Translations under genes and position numbers: made by a program
Assembly: GCF_000022365.1 (NCBI RefSeq)
Contig: NC_012804.1
Coordinates: 1,736,001-1,800,000 of the forward strand
Length of the DNA: 64,000 bases
DNA from: Thermococcus gammatolerans EJ3
Lineage (GTDB): Archaea; Methanobacteriota_B; Thermococci; Thermococcales; Thermococcaceae
Direction of reading: 5' to 3'
Part shown: positions 17,438 to 26,066 of the stretch, piece after piece
Layout of the letters: the number at the start of each line of letters is the position of its first letter
Numbering within the stretch: position 1 is the first letter of the stretch
The notes under the pieces: generated by a model
What the model was told of the DNA's origin: nothing
Database searches by the model: none
What the model saw: only the letters and a program-made list of their open reading frames with translations

Positions 17438-17447
17438 GTTTATAATT
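17438..17447 (+). promoter_or_regulatory. TATA box for tRNA-Thr / sRNA transcript
   Basis: CGAAAGG (BRE) followed by TTTATAAT at 17439-17446. The predicted start at about 17469 matches the tRNA 5' end at 17471. Because no promoter is visible between the tRNA and the C/D RNA candidate 6 nt after it, this promoter probably drives both. Confidence 0.75.
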
Positions 17448-17470
17448 TTCGGCCTTTCCTTTAGATTGGT

Positions 17471-17547
17471 GCCCCGGTAGCCTAGCCTGGCGGGGCGGCG
17501 GACTTGTAATCCGCCGGTCGCGGGTTCAAATCCCGCCCGGGGCTCCA
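17471..17547 (+). tRNA. tRNA-Thr (anticodon TGT)
   Basis: Complete cloverleaf. The 7-bp acceptor stem GCCCCGG pairs with CCGGGGC, the anticodon stem GCGGA/TCCGC encloses the loop CTTGTAA with anticodon TGT at 17505-17507, and the T arm contains GGTTCAAATCC. The 3' CCA is encoded (17545-17547). It reads the ACA threonine codon. Confidence 0.98.
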
Positions 17548-17552
17548 TATTC

Positions 17553-17615
17553 TGGTCCGATGATTGGAAAGAGAGTGAGCTGACGGGATGATGACCGACT
17601 TCTCGCTGAGGACCA
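17553..17615 (+). ncRNA. C/D box sRNA candidate, tandem with tRNA-Thr
   Basis: A 6-bp terminal stem TGGTCC (17553-17558) / GGACCA (17610-17615) closes an ordered set: degenerate box C ATGATTG (17560-17566), box D' CTGA (17580-17583), box C' ATGATGA (17588-17594), box D CTGA (17606-17609). The guide spacers are 13 and 11 nt and the D'-C' gap is 4 nt, all near the archaeal norm for 2'-O-methylation guides. By the N+5 rule the D guide would direct an Am in CGAGAAGTCGG. It starts 6 nt after the tRNA-Thr CCA, so it is likely processed from a tRNA-sRNA precursor. The weak box C is the main doubt. Confidence 0.7.
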
Positions 17616-17789
17616 AAGTTAGTTCATTTTTCATACCTCAGTGGCCTTTAGTGTTCTTCAATGTATATAAAATCCTCGATGTACATTCCCCCATTCGACC
17701 AGATCTTTGATCTAATGGGGCCATTAAATCAAAAATTTTCGTAGTAAACTTTTTGTTTTGAACGGACTGTTTTCCGGCCTTTTTTCGAA

Positions 17790-17801
17790 AGGTTTATATA
17801 C
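17790..17801 (+). promoter_or_regulatory. Strong BRE/TATA promoter of glutamate dehydrogenase
   Basis: CGAAAGG followed by TTTATATA (17793-17800), a near-ideal Thermococcales promoter. Predicted start near 17823, giving a leader of about 30 nt with GAGGTGG ending 5 nt before the ATG at 17853. The 174 bp between the C/D RNA candidate and this promoter holds nothing I recognise. Confidence 0.85.
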
Positions 17802-17852
17802 GCAAATGCCTAAGAGCCTATCGCAAATTACCGAGAAACAGAGGTGGTATGG

Positions 17853-19111
17853 ATGGTCGAGATTGACCCGTTTGAGATGGCCGTTAAGCAGCTCGAGAGG
17901 GCTGCCCAGTACATGGACATAAGTGAGGAGGCCCTCGAGTGGCTCAAGAGGCCCATGAGGATTGTTGAGGTTAGCGTCCCCATCGAGATGGACGACGGTT
18001 CTGTTAAGGTTTTCACCGGTTTCCGCGTTCAGCACAACTGGGCCCGCGGTCCCACTAAGGGTGGCATTCGCTGGCACCCCGAGGAGACCCTCAGCACCGT
18101 TAAGGCTCTCGCCACTTGGATGACTTGGAAGGTTGCAGTCGTTGACCTTCCGTACGGTGGAGGTAAGGGTGGCATCATCGTTGACCCAAAGAAGCTCAGC
18201 GAGAGAGAAAAGGAGAGGCTCGCCCGCGCTTACATAAGGGCCATTTACGATGTCATTGGCCCGTGGACTGACATTCCCGCTCCCGACGTCTACACCAACC
18301 CCAAGATAATGGGCTGGATGATGGACGAGTACGAGACCATAATGAGAAGGAAGGGCCCGGCTTCGGTGTCATCACCGGAAAGCCGCTCAGCATTGGAGGT
18401 TCACTCGGCAGGGGAACAGCTACCGCACAGGGTGCCATATTCACCATCAGAGAGGCCGCTAAGGCCCTTGGCATTGACCTCAAGGGTAAGACCATCGCCG
18501 TTCAGGGTTACGGTAACGCCGGTTTCTACACCGCCAAGCTCGCCAAGGAGCAGCTCGGCATGAAGGTCGTGGCTGTAAGCGACAGCAAGGGTGGCATCTA
18601 CAACCCGGACGGCCTCGATCCGGACGAGGTCCTCAAGTGGAAGAGGGAGCACGGTAGCGTTAAGGACTTCCCAGGCGCGACCAACATCACCAACGAGGAG
18701 CTCCTCGAGCTCGAGGTTGACGTCCTCGCTCCTGCAGCAATCGAGGAGGTCATCACCGAGAAGAACGCCGACAACATCAAGGCCAAGATTGTCGCCGAGG
18801 TTGCCAACGGTCCGGTCACCCCGGAGGCCGACGACATACTCCGCGAGAAGGGCATCCTCCAGATTCCGGACTTCCTCTGTAACGCCGGTGGTGTCACCGT
18901 CAGCTACTTCGAGTGGGTCCAGAACATCAACGGCTACTACTGGACCGAGGAGGAGGTCAGAGAGAAGCTCGACAAGAAGATGACCAAGGCCTTCTGGGAG
19001 GTCTACAACACCGCCAAGGAGAAGAACATCCACATGCGCGACGGTGCCTACGTCGTCGCCGTCCAGAGGGTCTACCAGGCCATGCTCGACCGCGGATGGG
19101 TCAAGAAGTGA
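17853..19111 (+). pseudogene. gdhA: Glutamate dehydrogenase, interrupted by a single-base frameshift
   Basis: NAD(P)-dependent glutamate dehydrogenase, normally one of the most abundant Thermococcales enzymes. The N-terminal part (from the ATG at 17853) includes the catalytic-domain PYGGGKGGI and reads to RRKGP, then loses frame. From 18362 the expected sequence [16 protein letters not shown] resumes in another frame and runs to the normal C-terminus at 19111. Restoring one base after 18361 (CCG GC- TTC) gives 419 residues, exactly the family length. Both halves look fully conserved, so this is either a very recent mutation or a sequence error. Alternatively annotated as two partial genes. 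Confidence 0.93.
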
Positions 19112-19130
19112 TCTCTTCTCCCTTTTTAAT
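19112..19130 (+). terminator. T-rich terminator after glutamate dehydrogenase
   Basis: The stop is followed by TCTCTTCTCCC and five T residues (19123-19127), a pyrimidine-rich oligo-T signal typical of the order. Assigned by pattern only. Confidence 0.45.
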
Positions 19131-19202
19131 TCCTTGAGCGAAGTGTCCATAGCAAAGTTTAAATTGGGAGTTTCTCTTCTCAAACGATCGGCTGGTGATC
19201 AC

Positions 19203-19790
19203 ATGGAGCAAAGGTCACTTGGGATCTATATCTCGGTCGTTCTAATCTCGTTTCTCATACTTGCGGGGGCTTACACATTTTCCCACAGTACACTGGATCG
19301 GAGTCAACCGCAGACCCACGTATATTTGGGGAACGATTCCCAAAAAGTTTTGGTCTACGTCACCCGTGTCGTCGATGGGGATACCGCCTGGGTTCGCTTT
19401 CCAAACGGCACAGAAGAAAAAGTGAGGTTCCTTGGAGTGGATACCCCTGAGACGGAAGAGGACAGAAACAGGCCCAACGAGTACGACCACATAACGGATC
19501 TTAGATGTCTAACGATATGGGGTTTAAAGGCCGAGCAGTTCACGAAAGAGATAATCGAGCATAAGCAGGTCTATCTTGTTTTCGATCCGATCTCCCCGAG
19601 GAGGGGCTACTACGGGAGGCTCTTGGCATACATCTATCTCACGAACGGCACCGATTTCACTGCCGAACTCGTGAAAGAGGGCTATGCGCGGGTCTACGTT
19701 GAGGGGACCTTTGAGAAAAAGGAGGCGTACCTGGAGTATCAAAAGGAGGCTATGAAGAAGGGGTTGGGGCTCTGGGGAGCCTGCGGTTAG
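19203..19790 (+). CDS. Membrane-anchored staphylococcal-nuclease-like (thermonuclease) protein
   Basis: 195 residues from the ATG at 19203, which follows GGTGATCAC. An N-terminal hydrophobic helix (residues 8-25) acts as signal or anchor; the SNase domain follows on the outer face. Active-site elements match micrococcal nuclease: VVDGDTAWVRF, then VRFLGVDTPETE (Arg, Asp and Glu) and the downstream arginine in GYYGRLLAYIYL. Role may be extracellular DNA degradation or nutrient scavenging. Its last 4 bp overlap the 3' end of the next, convergent gene. Confidence 0.9.
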   Translation: MEQRSLGIYISVVLISFLILAGAYTFSHSTLDRSQPQTHVYLGNDSQKVLVYVTRVVDGDTAWVRFPNGTEEKVRFLGVDTPETEEDRNRPNEYDHITDLRCLTIWGLKAEQFTKEIIEHKQVYLVFDPISPRRGYYGRLLAYIYLTNGTDFTAELVKEGYARVYVEGTFEKKEAYLEYQKEAMKKGLGLWGACG

Positions 19791-20953
19791 ACCTTCGCCC
19801 AGTAGTCCTTCTCATCCACCATCGCCCTTATCATCTCGTCCTCGTCCCTGAACATCGTTCTTCTCGATGGGTTCTGCATGCCGTAGAACTCCATGAACGG
19901 GCTCGGACGCCTCTTGAAAGGGTAGTAAAGGTATATCGCCGCAAGCGTCCTGTAAGCTTCTGCCATCTCGCTTATAACGCCCGCCGAAACGCCCTCTGCG
20001 TAGTGATAGACAGCTATCGCCCTGCTGACATCGACGAGGTTGAAATCTCTCTCGACGAGCTGTCTCCTAAGTATTTCAGTCGCCTGCTCTATGTCTTCCC
20101 TCTCCAGTTCATCGACCTCGTTCCCGTCGAGGAGGTGCTTTATCCTGATCCTCCTCACGTCCGGGTTCTTGGCGACTTGGTTGTCGTATTCAGCGACGAC
20201 CCACCAGTCGTCGAGAGCCCCGGGGTCGAGAACCGTGAAGTGCTCGCTCAGCTTGTCGTAGAATCCCCTGACGCGGTGGTAGTACTCCTCCTCATGACCG
20301 GTCATCGGGTAGCTGAGGTAAACGAGTGGCTTCTCCTTCTCCCGGAAGATTAAGTCAAGGAAGACCTCAGGGGGATGCCTTATGCCGAACTGTAGAACGT
20401 AGCGAACGTTTACCCCCTCCTTCTTGAGCTCGTGGACGAGGGTCTTCACGTGGTTTATCGCGTCTTCGCGCCACATGACGAGGGTTGTAAGCTTTATGTT
20501 GTCGGGATCGTTGCCGAAGCGCTCGAACCACTCAGGGTCGTTGATTATCCTCCTCCTGACCGAGAGCACGTCGTCGAGGACTATTATCACCCGGTCAGGT
20601 TTGAGGAGCTTGAGGTTGCTGAGGGTGAAGCCTATGACGCTCCCGCTTCCCCACCGGAAGAGGCTCGGCGTTGATACGAGATGGAACTTCCTATCGCTTC
20701 CGTCTATCTCCTTCCGTATCCTCTCGAAGGCCTCATCGCGAATCTCGTTCATAAGATCCTGATGGTTTATCGCGAAGTCGAGGACGTTCTTCCGGGTTAT
20801 CTTCACCCCGCGTTCCTTTCCGACCTCACGCAGGTATTCAAAGACGTGGTAATAGGCGTAGCTCTCCCCGCTGGCCTTTTCAAGGGCCTCACTGAGGTAT
20901 TCATCGCGCCCGTTTAGTGGCGGGCCGGTTAGGAGTATTACCTCCCCCTCCAC
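19787..20953 (-). CDS. Adenylate-kinase-like / nucleoside deoxyribosyltransferase-like fusion protein
   Basis: 388 residues. The N-terminal half resembles archaeal adenylate-kinase-type P-loop proteins ([20 protein letters not shown], later [16 protein letters not shown]), but the P-loop lacks the usual GKS/T lysine, so ATP binding may be altered. The C-terminal half, from about residue 215 ([20 protein letters not shown]), looks like the nucleoside 2-deoxyribosyltransferase fold, ending with [23 protein letters not shown], where the family keeps a Ser-Gly-Glu motif. No known pathway can be assigned. Domain calls are by eye; the gene itself is well supported. Confidence 0.68.
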   Translation of the reverse strand: MEGEVILLTGPPLNGRDEYLSEALEKASGESYAYYHVFEYLREVGKERGVKITRKNVLDFAINHQDLMNEIRDEAFERIRKEIDGSDRKFHLVSTPSLFRWGSGSVIGFTLSNLKLLKPDRVIIVLDDVLSVRRRIINDPEWFERFGNDPDNIKLTTLVMWREDAINHVKTLVHELKKEGVNVRYVLQFGIRHPPEVFLDLIFREKEKPLVYLSYPMTGHEEEYYHRVRGFYDKLSEHFTVLDPGALDDWWVVAEYDNQVAKNPDVRRIRIKHLLDGNEVDELEREDIEQATEILRRQLVERDFNLVDVSRAIAVYHYAEGVSAGVISEMAEAYRTLAAIYLYYPFKRRPSPFMEFYGMQNPSRRTMFRDEDEMIRAMVDEKDYWAKV

Positions 20954-21023
20954 GATTTCACCCCCAGAACCCTATTCCCGAAAACCTATTAACGTTTCCC
21001 CCCTTTCTTCATCGGTGGTGGTT

Positions 21024-22142
21024 GTGGAACAGGCCGATAGAGAAGAGCTCACCATCATCCGGAAGTTCGAGCACATAGAGCACTGCCTGAAGCGGAACGT
21101 TCAGGCCCACGTGAGCAACGGTTTTGAGGATGTGCACTTCGTCCACATGAGCCTGCCCGAGATTGACAAGGATGAAATTGACTTAAGCGTCGAATTCCTT
21201 GGGAGAAAGTTCGACTATCCGATTTTTATAGCGGGAATGACCGGCGGGACCAAGGGCTCCCAGCTGGCCGGAAGGATAAACAAGACCTTAGCTAAAGCCG
21301 CGCAGGAGCTCAACATACCGATGGGCGTCGGCAGTCAGAGGGCAATGATAAGGAAGCCGGAAACCTGGGAGAGCTACTACGTCCGCGACGTTGCGCCCGA
21401 CGTATTCCTCGTCGGCAACCTTGGGGCACCGCAGTTCTCCGAAACTATCCCGGAGCGCTACGGCATAGAAGAGGCATTGAAGGCCGTTGAAACGATTCAG
21501 GCGGACGCTTTGGCCATACACATGAATCCCCTGCAGGAGAGCGTCCAGCCCGAGGGTGACACTCAGTACAGGGGCGTTCTGAAGGCCCTGGCGGAGCTCA
21601 AGGCAGAGTTTCCCTATCCGATAATAGCGAAGGAGACCGGAGCGGGGGTTTCCAAGGAGGTCGCGGTCAGGCTTGAGAGCATCGGAATTGATGCGATAGA
21701 CGTGGGCGGCCTCGGTGGGACTAGCTGGAGTGCCGTCGAATACTACCGTGCGAAGGACGAGATGGGCAGGAACCTAGCGCTCCGCTTCTGGGACTGGGGG
21801 ATTAAGACCGCCATAAGCGTCGCTGAGGTTAGATATTCGACCGAGCTGCCGATTATAGCAACGGGTGGAATGCGCGACGGGATAACGATGGCCAAAGCTC
21901 TTGCGATGGGCGCGACCTTCGCTGGTGTTGCTTTACCCCTTCTAAAGCCTGCAGTAAAGGGCGATGTTGAGGGCGTCATTAAGATACTGAGGCGCTACAT
22001 CGAGGAGATAAGGAATGCCATGTTCCTCGTCGGTGCCAAAAACGTCGAGGAGCTGAGGAGGGTTCCTCTTGTCATAACAGGCTTCACGAGGGAGTGGCTG
22101 GAGCAAAGAATTGATTTGAGGGAGTATCTAAGGAGCAGGTGA
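21024..22142 (+). CDS. fni: Isopentenyl-diphosphate delta-isomerase type 2
   Basis: FMN-dependent type 2 IPP isomerase, which interconverts IPP and DMAPP for archaeal lipid synthesis. 372 residues from the GTG at 21024; the GGTGGT before it leaves a 4-nt spacer, whereas GTG codons at 21015 and 21018 lie inside the ribosome site. Family motifs: [27 protein letters not shown], and the FMN phosphate region IATGGMRDG. First gene of the archaeal lipid cluster isomerase - RNase J - polyprenyl synthase. Confidence 0.95.
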   Translation: MEQADREELTIIRKFEHIEHCLKRNVQAHVSNGFEDVHFVHMSLPEIDKDEIDLSVEFLGRKFDYPIFIAGMTGGTKGSQLAGRINKTLAKAAQELNIPMGVGSQRAMIRKPETWESYYVRDVAPDVFLVGNLGAPQFSETIPERYGIEEALKAVETIQADALAIHMNPLQESVQPEGDTQYRGVLKALAELKAEFPYPIIAKETGAGVSKEVAVRLESIGIDAIDVGGLGGTSWSAVEYYRAKDEMGRNLALRFWDWGIKTAISVAEVRYSTELPIIATGGMRDGITMAKALAMGATFAGVALPLLKPAVKGDVEGVIKILRRYIEEIRNAMFLVGAKNVEELRRVPLVITGFTREWLEQRIDLREYLRSR

Positions 22143-22147
22143 TTTTT
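22143..22147 (+). terminator. Oligo-T terminator after IPP isomerase
   Basis: Five T residues follow the stop, then CCTTCTCC. Consistent with termination before the separate promoter of the RNase J gene at 22166. Pattern only. Confidence 0.4.
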
Positions 22148-22163
22148 CCTTCTCCAATGCACA

Positions 22164-22174
22164 CCTTTTTAAAC
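22164..22174 (+). promoter_or_regulatory. TATA box of the RNase J gene
   Basis: CACC followed by TTTTTAAAC, centre near 22170, predicting a transcript start at about 22196. It gives RNase J its own leader of about 46 nt, most of which is the hairpin at 22202-22227. Confidence 0.55.
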
Positions 22175-22201
22175 CCCTGCCCGCAACTGAGAACAACGCA
22201 G

Positions 22202-22227
22202 CCCCGTGCCTCATGAGAGGCTCGGGG
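22202..22227 (+). promoter_or_regulatory. Strong hairpin at the 5' end of the RNase J mRNA
   Basis: CCCCG pairs with CGGGG and GCCTC with GAGGC, separated by one T-T mismatch and closed by the tetraloop ATGA. The stem begins about 5 nt from the predicted transcript start and ends 15 nt before the ATG at 22243, just ahead of the GGGAGGCGG ribosome site. An ATG in the loop (22213) is in frame with the gene but has no ribosome site. A base-paired 5' end could block the 5'-3' exonuclease this mRNA encodes. Confidence 0.6.
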
Positions 22228-22242
22228 ACGGGAGGCGGAAAC

Positions 22243-23577
22243 ATGATACGGATTTATACCATCAGCGGCTACGAGGAAGTAGGTAAAAATATGACCGCCG
22301 TCGGCTACTCCGATGGCAAAAAGGAAGAGATCGTTATAATCGACGTTGGAATAAGACTCGACCGCGTTCTCATCCATGAGGACGTTAACATCCAGGAGTT
22401 CCCCACCAAAGAGCTCCAGAGGCTTGGGGCGATTCCCGACGATTCTATTATACGGAACAAGCGCGTCGTTGCCATAGCCTTAACTCACGGACACTTGGAT
22501 CACATCGGGGCGATAGGGAAGATAGCGCCCCACTACCCTGACGTTCCCGTTTACGGAACCCCCTACACGATAAAGCTTGCCAAGAGCGAAGTTAAGAGCG
22601 AGAAGTATTTCGACGTAAAAAATCCCATGTACGAGACGGAATTCGGTGAAATAGTGCAGGTAAGCGAGAACCTCGCGATAGAGTTCGTCCGCTCAACTCA
22701 TTCAATCCCTCAGGCGGCTATGGTGGTCGTTCACACGCCGGACGGTGCCGTCGTCCACACCGGCGACTTCAAGTTCGATAACAACAACCCCCTGGGTGAG
22801 AGACCCGACTACAAGCGCCTTAAAGAACTTGGCAAAGAGGGCGTTAAAGTCCTCATACCTGAATCAACTCGCGTTGGAGAGCCGACGAAGACTCCAAGCG
22901 AGGCAGTTGCACAGATGCTCCTTGAGGACTTCTTCCTCTACGAGGGGATGGAAGCTGATGGGCTCATAGCGACGACTTTCGCAAGTCACATCGCCCGACT
23001 TCAGGAGCTAATCTGGATAGCCAACAGGATGGGCAGGCAGGCCGTCTTCATAGGTCGCTCCCTGGCCAAGTACACAGGGATAGCGAAGCAGCTCGGACTT
23101 ATAAAGATGAAGGGATCCAGGGTTCTCAGGAGCCCCACTGCAATAAAGAAGGTTCTCGCAGAGGTCTCGCAGGCGAGGGAGAACTACCTACTCATCGTCA
23201 CCGGCCATCAGGGCGAACCGGGAGCTGTGCTAACGCGGATGGCAAACGGAGAGCTCTACGACATTGGAAAGCGCGACACGGTAGTGTTTTCGGCCGGAAC
23301 GATACCGAATCCCCTCAACAGGGCCCAGCGTTACATCCTCGAAACCAAACTCCGGATGAAGGGCGTGAGAATGATCAAGGACATGCACGTTTCAGGCCAC
23401 GCGAGCAGGGAGGATCACCGCTACCTCATAAGGATGCTTAACCCGGAGAACATCGTTCCTGCCCACGGCGAGTTTCAGATGCTCACACAGTACGCGGAGC
23501 TGGCCGAAGAGGAGGGCTACCTCATTGGCAGGGACGTCTTCGTTTCGAGGAACGGCTACACCGTCGAGATTGAATGA
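22243..23577 (+). CDS. rnj: Archaeal RNase J (beta-CASP ribonuclease)
   Basis: Metallo-beta-lactamase/beta-CASP 5'-3' exoribonuclease, 444 residues from the ATG at 22243 (GGGAGGCGG upstream). Zinc motif 2 is LTHGHLDHIG; other ligands are in TGDFKFD and the C-terminal VPAHGEFQ. The beta-CASP region carries STRVGEP and HVSGHASREDH. I reject the in-frame ATG at 22213, which adds a Gly/Ser-rich stretch from the leader hairpin. Between IPP isomerase and IdsA, a gene order common in archaea though functionally unexplained. Confidence 0.94.
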   Translation: MIRIYTISGYEEVGKNMTAVGYSDGKKEEIVIIDVGIRLDRVLIHEDVNIQEFPTKELQRLGAIPDDSIIRNKRVVAIALTHGHLDHIGAIGKIAPHYPDVPVYGTPYTIKLAKSEVKSEKYFDVKNPMYETEFGEIVQVSENLAIEFVRSTHSIPQAAMVVVHTPDGAVVHTGDFKFDNNNPLGERPDYKRLKELGKEGVKVLIPESTRVGEPTKTPSEAVAQMLLEDFFLYEGMEADGLIATTFASHIARLQELIWIANRMGRQAVFIGRSLAKYTGIAKQLGLIKMKGSRVLRSPTAIKKVLAEVSQARENYLLIVTGHQGEPGAVLTRMANGELYDIGKRDTVVFSAGTIPNPLNRAQRYILETKLRMKGVRMIKDMHVSGHASREDHRYLIRMLNPENIVPAHGEFQMLTQYAELAEEEGYLIGRDVFVSRNGYTVEIE

Positions 23578-23646
23578 AAGGCCAAAAAACTGATAAAGGT
23601 TTTCGTCCTTTTTCCCTTCAGCTTTAGATTCAGGTGGGGTGGTAAC

Positions 23647-24678
23647 ATGACTGACTACAATGAACTCTTCACGCGGATCAGAAAACTAGCAGGGGATGTC
23701 GATAAAATTATCCTCGAACTCGTTCCCGAAAAAGAACCAAAGACCCTTTACGATGCCGCCAGGCACTATCCCCTCGCCGGTGGCAAGAGGGTTCGCCCCT
23801 TCGTCGTTCTGCGGGCAACGGAGGCCGTCGGTGGCGACCCAGAGAAAGCCCTATACCCAGCGGCCGCCGTCGAGTTCATCCACAACTATTCGCTGGTTCA
23901 CGACGACATAATGGATATGGACGAACTTCGCAGGGGAAGGCCAACCGTCCACAAGGTTTGGGGAATTAACATGGCCATCTTGGCTGGCGACTTACTGTTC
24001 TCAAAGGCCTTCGAGGCGGTAGCTAAGGCCAAAGTAGACCCAGATAAGAAGGCGAGAATCCTTGAGGTTCTCGTGAAGACCTCCAATGAGCTCTGCGAGG
24101 GTCAGGCTTTGGACATAGAGTTTGAGACGAGGGACGAGGTAACGGTTGACGAGTACCTCAAGATGATTAGCGGAAAGACAGGGGCGCTCTTCGACGGCTC
24201 GGCAACGATAGGTGCAATCGTCGGGACTGACAATGAGGAGTACATCCAAGCCCTCTCGAAGTGGGGAAGGAACGTGGGAATCGCCTTCCAGATATGGGAC
24301 GACGTGCTCGATTTAATAGCCGACGAGAAGAAGCTCGGAAAGCCCGTCGGGAGCGACATAAGGAAGGGCAAGAAGACGCTCATAGTCAGCCACTTCTTCC
24401 AGAACGCAAGCGAGGATGATAAGGCCGAATTCCTCAAAGTCTTCGGCAAATATGCAGGAGACGCCAAGGGCGACGCGCTCATTCACGACGAGAGGGTAAA
24501 GGAAGAAGTCGAGAGAGCCATCGAGCTTCTGAAGAAGTACGGCAGCATCGACTACGCCGCTCAGTACGCCAAGGACCTCGTGAAGGAAGCCAATGAGGCG
24601 TTAAAGGTTCTCCCTGAGAGCGAGGCTAGGAGAGATTTGGAGCTTCTGGCTGAGTTCTTAGTTGAGAGGGAGTTCTGA
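23647..24678 (+). CDS. idsA: Polyprenyl diphosphate synthase (GGPP/FPP synthase IdsA)
   Basis: Elongates DMAPP with IPP to farnesyl and geranylgeranyl diphosphate, the lipid side-chain precursors. 343 residues. First Asp-rich motif DDIMDMDELRRGRPT, preceded by YSLVHD; second DDVLDLIADEKKLGKPVGSD. GGTGGT lies 3 nt before the ATG. It completes the isoprenoid cluster with IPP isomerase. The residues before the first Asp-rich motif (EFIHNYSLVHDD) suggest a bifunctional short-chain enzyme, but chain length cannot be fixed from sequence alone. Confidence 0.95.
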   Translation: MTDYNELFTRIRKLAGDVDKIILELVPEKEPKTLYDAARHYPLAGGKRVRPFVVLRATEAVGGDPEKALYPAAAVEFIHNYSLVHDDIMDMDELRRGRPTVHKVWGINMAILAGDLLFSKAFEAVAKAKVDPDKKARILEVLVKTSNELCEGQALDIEFETRDEVTVDEYLKMISGKTGALFDGSATIGAIVGTDNEEYIQALSKWGRNVGIAFQIWDDVLDLIADEKKLGKPVGSDIRKGKKTLIVSHFFQNASEDDKAEFLKVFGKYAGDAKGDALIHDERVKEEVERAIELLKKYGSIDYAAQYAKDLVKEANEALKVLPESEARRDLELLAEFLVEREF

Positions 24679-24809
24679 TCTTGTCCTTATTTTTGTACTG
24701 GAGTTAATGGACGAGTGAGAGTGCCCTTCAGCTTCTTCTCGGGTAGTGGGATACGATCAAGTCCCGGTTTCTCTTCGCTGGTTTACTGTGGTTACTATGT
24801 ATAAGAAAA

Positions 24810-24819
24810 ATTTATAAAC
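24810..24819 (+). promoter_or_regulatory. TATA box of the exported protein gene
   Basis: An A-rich stretch (AAGAAAAA) then TTTATAAAC, centre near 24814, predicts transcription at about 24840, 25 nt before the ATG at 24865, which is preceded by GGGGGTGA. The flanking 180 bp are AT-rich. Confidence 0.7.
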
Positions 24820-24864
24820 ACTTAAACCAGTGGTTCAACGTAAAACAATATTGGGGGTGAGCCT

Positions 24865-26055
24865 ATGAACTGGAAGTTTTTAATTGCAATCTCTTTGGGG
24901 TTGTTGATAATAGGATTAGGCCACGCTGGTGCGCTGAGTTCCCCCGATTCTAAACCAGCTCCGTCACTTCCACCGCACAAGGAAAAGCCCAGTCCAACTC
25001 CTCCTAGGATAGGGGGAGGAATCGTAGTAAAAACATTCACCGGTTCCTCTAGCATAGCCCAGGCCAAGAGCTTTCTGAACCAGTATTGGGGCAAGCTAAC
25101 CCTCCGGCTGAACCTCAACGAGTTTCAGAACGTTACTTTTGTTGGGATAGCACTGCGCCCCCTGCCCTCAGGAGCGTATGCGCCGCTGTACTACTTCGGA
25201 CGGGTAGGGGAGTGCCCCGCTGACCTTCTCAAGAGGGCCTTTTACACAGAGCTCAGCGCCTTTGAGAACATCCCCCTTGAGGTTAAGGGATCCCTCGCTG
25301 ACGAACCCGGGAGGAACTGGAAGTACATAGGTGCCGTCAGGTCGATAAGGACATCTAGGGAGATAAGAGTAACAACGAGCATATGGACCGAGGAAAAAGC
25401 CACCGTTTACAACGAGTTCGGGGCCGAGTTTTGGGTGACCTATGGAACCAGCGGGCAGTACGTTTACTACGCCTACCTGAGCCATGAGGGTAAGGTCCCC
25501 ACGAAAGCATCTGGAAATCTTAAGGTTGCGGTGAAGAATGTTACAGAGAGCGTAAAGGTGCTCAACTCGAAGGATGCGTTCATTGGAGTCGGAAGTTTCA
25601 GGCCAGAGGGTAGCGGCTCAACATCTCACTCCACTGTTACTTGGGGTCTGAACGTTGGCTTTGGGGTTGATAGCACTGGGAGGCCCCTGCCAAACGCCCA
25701 GGCAGGCTTTACCGAGAGCCACTCCACGGCCCTGAGCTTCAAATGGTACACCGACGATGTGGATCCAAACTCGGAGGTGCATTTCAACTTCTACGATCTT
25801 GAGGAGAGAGGATTTATATTCAGCCATCCGGCATGGGGGAAGATATTCATTGCCCATCCCGCGGTTGTGGTTCACGTTGATCCGGGAGTTACGTTCCACT
25901 TGGCGAAATTGAAACTCAAGGCAGAGGCCCTCTTCCACTATGGGGCAGTCATCGATTCCCCCTTCAGCGGAACCTACATAACGAGGCATGACGTCGAGGC
26001 TCCGCCAATTGAGTTTACGGTTGAGATGTACCCATGGTTCATAAACGAACCTTGA
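24865..26055 (+). CDS. Exported protein of unknown function
   Basis: 396 residues. A signal peptide (FLIAISLGLLIIGLGHAGA) is followed by a Pro-rich linker (SKPAPSLPPHKEKPSPTPPR) and a beta-rich ectodomain of about 340 residues with several N-glycosylation sequons (NVT). It ends in a hydrophobic-aromatic segment, EMYPWFINEP, without a transmembrane anchor. No family recognised. It is monocistronic with its own TATA box and faces the broken gene at 26067-26433. Confidence 0.75.
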   Translation: MNWKFLIAISLGLLIIGLGHAGALSSPDSKPAPSLPPHKEKPSPTPPRIGGGIVVKTFTGSSSIAQAKSFLNQYWGKLTLRLNLNEFQNVTFVGIALRPLPSGAYAPLYYFGRVGECPADLLKRAFYTELSAFENIPLEVKGSLADEPGRNWKYIGAVRSIRTSREIRVTTSIWTEEKATVYNEFGAEFWVTYGTSGQYVYYAYLSHEGKVPTKASGNLKVAVKNVTESVKVLNSKDAFIGVGSFRPEGSGSTSHSTVTWGLNVGFGVDSTGRPLPNAQAGFTESHSTALSFKWYTDDVDPNSEVHFNFYDLEERGFIFSHPAWGKIFIAHPAVVVHVDPGVTFHLAKLKLKAEALFHYGAVIDSPFSGTYITRHDVEAPPIEFTVEMYPWFINEP

Positions 26056-26066
26056 GCTCAGCAAGC

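Noticed and set aside
17853-19111. Programmed frameshift in glutamate dehydrogenase
   Set aside because: No slippery heptamer, no following structure, and such recoding is unknown for this enzyme; a plain deletion or sequence error is more likely.
18401-19183. Long open frame opposite glutamate dehydrogenase
   Set aside because: Same reason: shadow of a conserved gene, low-complexity Leu/Asp/Val composition.
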